A stretch of 64,000 bases of DNA from positions 62,001 through 126,000 of the forward strand of contig NZ_JACYHB010000006.1 in NCBI RefSeq assembly GCF_014837295.1, in the 5' to 3' direction. Each line of letters opens with the position of its first letter. The stretch's first letter is position 1. The translations under genes and the position numbers were made by a program. The notes under the pieces were generated by a model. The model saw only the letters and a program-made list of their open reading frames with translations. It was not told the DNA's origin and ran no database searches. This DNA comes from Cellulosimicrobium arenosum. Lineage in GTDB: Bacteria; Actinomycetota; Actinomycetes; Actinomycetales; Cellulomonadaceae. This document shows positions 61,396 to 64,000 of this stretch, one piece after another.

Positions 61396-62880
61396 ATGGC
61401 CACCTCGTCGTCCGCCTCGCACCTGTCCCCCGCTCTCGTCGCGCACCTGCCCACGGGCCTCCTGATCGACGGGCGCTGGACCGCCGCCGAGGGCGGTCGA
61501 ACGTTCGAGGTCGAGGACCCGGCGACTGCGGAGACGCTGTTCGACGTCTCGGACGCGTCCTCCGCGGACGCGCTGCGGGCCCTCGACGCCGCGCACCGTG
61601 CCGCACCGGCGTGGCGCGCGGTCGCCCCGCGCGAGCGGGGCGAGCTGCTGCGCGCGGTGTACGAGCACCTGGTCGCACGTGCCGACGACATCGCGGCGCT
61701 CATCACCGCGGAGAGCGGCAAGCCGCTCGCCGAGGCGCGCGCCGAGGTCCTCTACGGTGCGGACTTCTTCCGCTGGTACGCCGAGCAGGCCGTCCGGACG
61801 GACGGGCTGGTGCGCACCGCGCCCGCCGGTGCGAACCGCCAGCTCGTGTCCCGTCGGCCCGTCGGCCCGGCCCTGCTCATCACGCCGTGGAACTTCCCGA
61901 TCGCGATGGCCACGCGCAAGATCGGTCCGGCGCTCGCGGCCGGGTGCCCGGTCGTGATCAAGCCGGCGCACCTGACGCCGCTCACGACCGCTCTGGTGGC
62001 GGAGGTCATCCGCGCCGAGCTCGAGGAACGAGGGCTCCCGACCGGGGTGGTCAACGTCGTCCCGACGTCGAGCGCCTCGGACGTCTCGTCGCCGCTGCTC
62101 GCGGACCCACGGCTCCGCAAGGTGTCGTTCACCGGCTCCACGGCGGTAGGCCGCACGCTGCTCGAGGCCTCCGCCGCGCAGGTGCTGCGCGCGTCGATGG
62201 AGCTGGGCGGCAACGCCCCGTTCCTCGTCTTCCCCGACGCCGACCTGGACAAGGCCGTCGAGGGTGCCGTCGTGGCGAAGCTGCGCAACACCGGTCAGAG
62301 CTGTGTCGCGGCCAACCGGTTCCTCGTGCACGACGCCGTCGCGCGCGAGTTCGCGCAGCGCCTCGCCGCCGCCTTCGCGGAGCTCCGGGTCGGTCCGGGA
62401 GCGGAGGAGGGTGTGCAGGTGGGTCCGCTCATCGAGGCGACGGCGGTGGACTCGGTGGCCGGGCTCGTCGAGGCGGCCGTCGACGGCGGCGCCCAGGTCC
62501 TCACGGGTACCGACCGACCGCGCTCGTCCGGGTACTTCTACTCCCCCACCGTCCTGTCCGGCGTCGCCCCGGACGCCCGCGTGGTGACCCAGGAGATCTT
62601 CGGACCCGTGGCTCCCGTCGTGGCGTTCGGGGACGACGACGAGGGGATCGCGCTCGCGAACGCGACCGAGTACGGCCTGGCCGCGTACGCCTTCACGGCG
62701 TCGCTCGACCGCGCCGTGCGCGTGGCCGAGGAGGTCGAGGCCGGGATGATCGGCATCAACCGCGGCATGGTCTCGGACGCGAGCGCGCCGTTCGGCGGGA
62801 TGAAGCAGTCCGGCCTCGGTCGCGAGGGCGGCGAGGCAGGCCTCGAGGAGTACCTCGAGACGGTGTACGTCGCGCTCTGA
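61396..62880 (+). CDS. Succinate-semialdehyde dehydrogenase-type aldehyde dehydrogenase
   Basis: 494 residues. NAD(P)-dependent oxidation of an aldehyde; G-P-A-L-L-I-T-P-W-N-F-P-I, general base Glu269 (M-E-L-G-G-N), nucleophile Cys303 (G-Q-S-C-V-A-A-N-R) and E-I-F-G-P-V-A-P match the GabD/SSADH subfamily, with the Q-S-C in place of Q-V-C supporting it. Substrate is inferred. The ATG has only a weak GAGAG; GATACT 13 nt upstream may be a -10. Divergent from dapA. Confidence 0.88.
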   Translation: MATSSSASHLSPALVAHLPTGLLIDGRWTAAEGGRTFEVEDPATAETLFDVSDASSADALRALDAAHRAAPAWRAVAPRERGELLRAVYEHLVARADDIAALITAESGKPLAEARAEVLYGADFFRWYAEQAVRTDGLVRTAPAGANRQLVSRRPVGPALLITPWNFPIAMATRKIGPALAAGCPVVIKPAHLTPLTTALVAEVIRAELEERGLPTGVVNVVPTSSASDVSSPLLADPRLRKVSFTGSTAVGRTLLEASAAQVLRASMELGGNAPFLVFPDADLDKAVEGAVVAKLRNTGQSCVAANRFLVHDAVAREFAQRLAAAFAELRVGPGAEEGVQVGPLIEATAVDSVAGLVEAAVDGGAQVLTGTDRPRSSGYFYSPTVLSGVAPDARVVTQEIFGPVAPVVAFGDDDEGIALANATEYGLAAYAFTASLDRAVRVAEEVEAGMIGINRGMVSDASAPFGGMKQSGLGREGGEAGLEEYLETVYVAL

Positions 62881-62942
62881 CCGCCTGCTGCCGGCGTGCC
62901 GCTAGCCTGGGGGCTCCGTCCCCGGCCCGAAGGACCCGCGCG

Positions 62943-63749
62943 ATGCCCGACGACGACCCCGGTACCGCACCGGACGAGGCCGCCGAGGTCGAGCAGACGG
63001 TGGAGGAGCTGGTCGAGGCCGAGGAGCGTGGCGCGGTCCGCCAGGCCGTCTCGGTGTCCGTCGCGACCGGTCTCTACGGGATCTCGTTCGGTGCGCTCGC
63101 CACCGTCGCAGGGCTCGACCTCGCCCAGACCGCCGCGCTGAGCCTGCTCATGTTCTCCGGCGGCTCGCAGTTCGCGCTCGTCGGCGTCGTCGGGTCCGGC
63201 GGCACGGCTGCCGCGGCGATCGCGACGGCGGGCCTGCTCGGCGTCCGCAACGCGCTGTACGGGGCCCAGCTCGGGCCCCTGCTCGCGCTGCGCACCTGGC
63301 AGAACGTGCTCGGCGCGCAGCTGACGATCGACGAGTCCGCGGCCGTCGCGACGGCGCAGCGCACGCGCCGGGCCGCCCGCGTCGGCTTCTGGCTCACCGG
63401 CGCGGGCGTGTTCGTGCTCTGGAACCTCATGACCGTGGTCGGGGCCGCCGCGGGCGACGCCCTCGGAGACCCGCGGCGGTGGGGTCTCGACGCCGCGGCC
63501 GCCGCGGCGTTCCTCGGCCTGCTCTGGCCACGTCTCGCGACCCGCCCGGTGCAGCTCGTGGCCGCCGGCGCCGTGGTCGTCGCCATCGGCCTGACCCCGG
63601 TCGCACCGGCCGGCGTCCCCGTGCTCGCGGCCGCGGCCGTCGCCGTCCTCGCCGGAGCGATCGACGCGCGCCGCCGCGGTCCGGTCCCGCCGACCGGCCC
63701 CCGAGCGGCGCCGGGCGTCGCGGCCCCGGCGCAGGAGGAGGACCGGTGA
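62943..63749 (+). CDS. azlC: Branched-chain amino acid exporter large subunit AzlC-like
   Basis: 268 residues. An acidic N-terminal tail of about 35 residues is followed by about six to seven helices and the AzlC signature G-I-S-F-G-A-L-A, S-L-L-M-F-S-G-G-S-Q-F-A and G-V-R-N-A-L-Y-G. With AzlD it exports branched-chain amino acids (BrnF/BrnE in Corynebacterium). Stop overlaps the next GTG (GTGA). Confidence 0.9.
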   Translation: MPDDDPGTAPDEAAEVEQTVEELVEAEERGAVRQAVSVSVATGLYGISFGALATVAGLDLAQTAALSLLMFSGGSQFALVGVVGSGGTAAAAIATAGLLGVRNALYGAQLGPLLALRTWQNVLGAQLTIDESAAVATAQRTRRAARVGFWLTGAGVFVLWNLMTVVGAAAGDALGDPRRWGLDAAAAAAFLGLLWPRLATRPVQLVAAGAVVVAIGLTPVAPAGVPVLAAAAVAVLAGAIDARRRGPVPPTGPRAAPGVAAPAQEEDR

Positions 63750-64000
63750 CGCCCGCGACCGTGTGGGCCGTCGTGCTCGTCGCGTCCGTCCTGTGCTTCG
63801 CCCTCAAGCTCGCCGGGCACCTCCTGCCCGAGCACTGGCTCGCGGACGAGCGCGTGTCCCGGACCGCCGCACTCGTCACCGCGGCCCTGCTGGCCGCGCT
63901 CGTGGCCGTGCAGACGGTGGCCACGGGCCAGACGCTGGTCGTCGACGCGCGGCTGCCCGCCCTCGCCGTCGCGGCACTCGCCCTGGCGCTGCGGGCGCCC
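63746..64000 (+). CDS. azlD: AzlD-like exporter small subunit, cut by window edge
   Basis: The visible 85 residues have three hydrophobic segments and A-L-K-L-A-G-H-L-L-P near residue 20, matching AzlD, the partner of AzlC. The GTG overlaps the azlC stop. The C-terminus lies beyond position 64000. Confidence 0.85.
   Translation, partial: MTPATVWAVVLVASVLCFALKLAGHLLPEHWLADERVSRTAALVTAALLAALVAVQTVATGQTLVVDARLPALAVAALALALRAP

Noticed and set aside
1-64000. tRNA, rRNA, insertion sequence or prophage
   Set aside because: No cloverleaf-like sequence, transposase, integrase or terminal inverted repeats were recognised by eye; a tRNAscan or ISfinder run would settle it.

Overview
The window is a chromosomal segment of a very high-GC Gram-positive bacterium. 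Frequent GTG starts, strict third-position G/C, stop/start overlaps (ATGA, GTGA), and the gene set (mraZ-rsmH-ftsL-ftsI, ClgR, lexA-nrdR, GluABCD, DUF3046-recA-recX, SAV_6107 HEPN-dinB) point to the Actinomycetota. It most resembles Micrococcales of the Cellulomonadaceae or Promicromonosporaceae type; this is inferred from gene content and was not tested by a search. No rRNA, tRNA, CRISPR array, insertion sequence or prophage was recognised. The one clear selfish element is an intein inside recA.

Layout. 1-3507: start of the division/cell-wall cluster on the minus strand (mraZ, rsmH, ftsL, ftsI; ftsI runs off the left edge), with an MraZ operator of four TGGAG boxes. 3772-8773: MoxR ATPase, DUF58 protein and transglutaminase operon, converging on a small DUF3040 protein. 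8811-11652: SOS-type HEPN-dinB pair, and a divergent spermidine-synthase-like protein. 11738-16575: cold shock protein, PAC2 protein, and a three-gene signalling operon (receiver-PP2C phosphatase, histidine kinase, single-domain receiver). 16741-22174: HelD-like helicase, serA, a PNPOx-fold protein, DUF5302 and an aldo/keto reductase. 22154-24352: nrdR, an SOS-type LysM membrane protein and lexA around three LexA boxes. 24381-35537: ldh, dinG, hflX, a methyltransferase, dapF, miaA, a dioxygenase-fold protein, two YbjN paralogues and miaB. 35639-39106: glutamate-type ABC importer gluABCD. 39114-45751: recX, intein-bearing recA, a metallo-hydrolase, a membrane-anchored phosphatase-like protein and DUF3046. 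45885-51814: giant helicase lhr and the DNA glycosylase nei2. 51827-56532: clgR, cinA, pgsA, ftsK. 56639-64000: metallo-hydrolase, a TetR/membrane-protein pair with a 26-bp operator, RNase J, dapA, an aldehyde dehydrogenase and azlC/azlD (cut by the right edge).

A theme is DNA damage: lexA, recA, recX, dinB, dinG, lhr and nei2 lie in one window. LexA boxes sit at the lexA/LysM, recA and HEPN-dinB promoters, and the LysM protein is well placed to be the SOS division block acting on the septum that MraZ, FtsL, FtsI and FtsK build. The strongest leads are the RecA intein, which occupies the site and has the architecture I recall for the Mycobacterium leprae intein; recX, which lacks any ATG/GTG/TTG before its conserved N-terminal region and appears to start at a CTG overlapping the recA stop; two G-quadruplex-type tracts around DUF3046 and lhr; the Asp/His repeat tail on NrdR; and the TetR operator.
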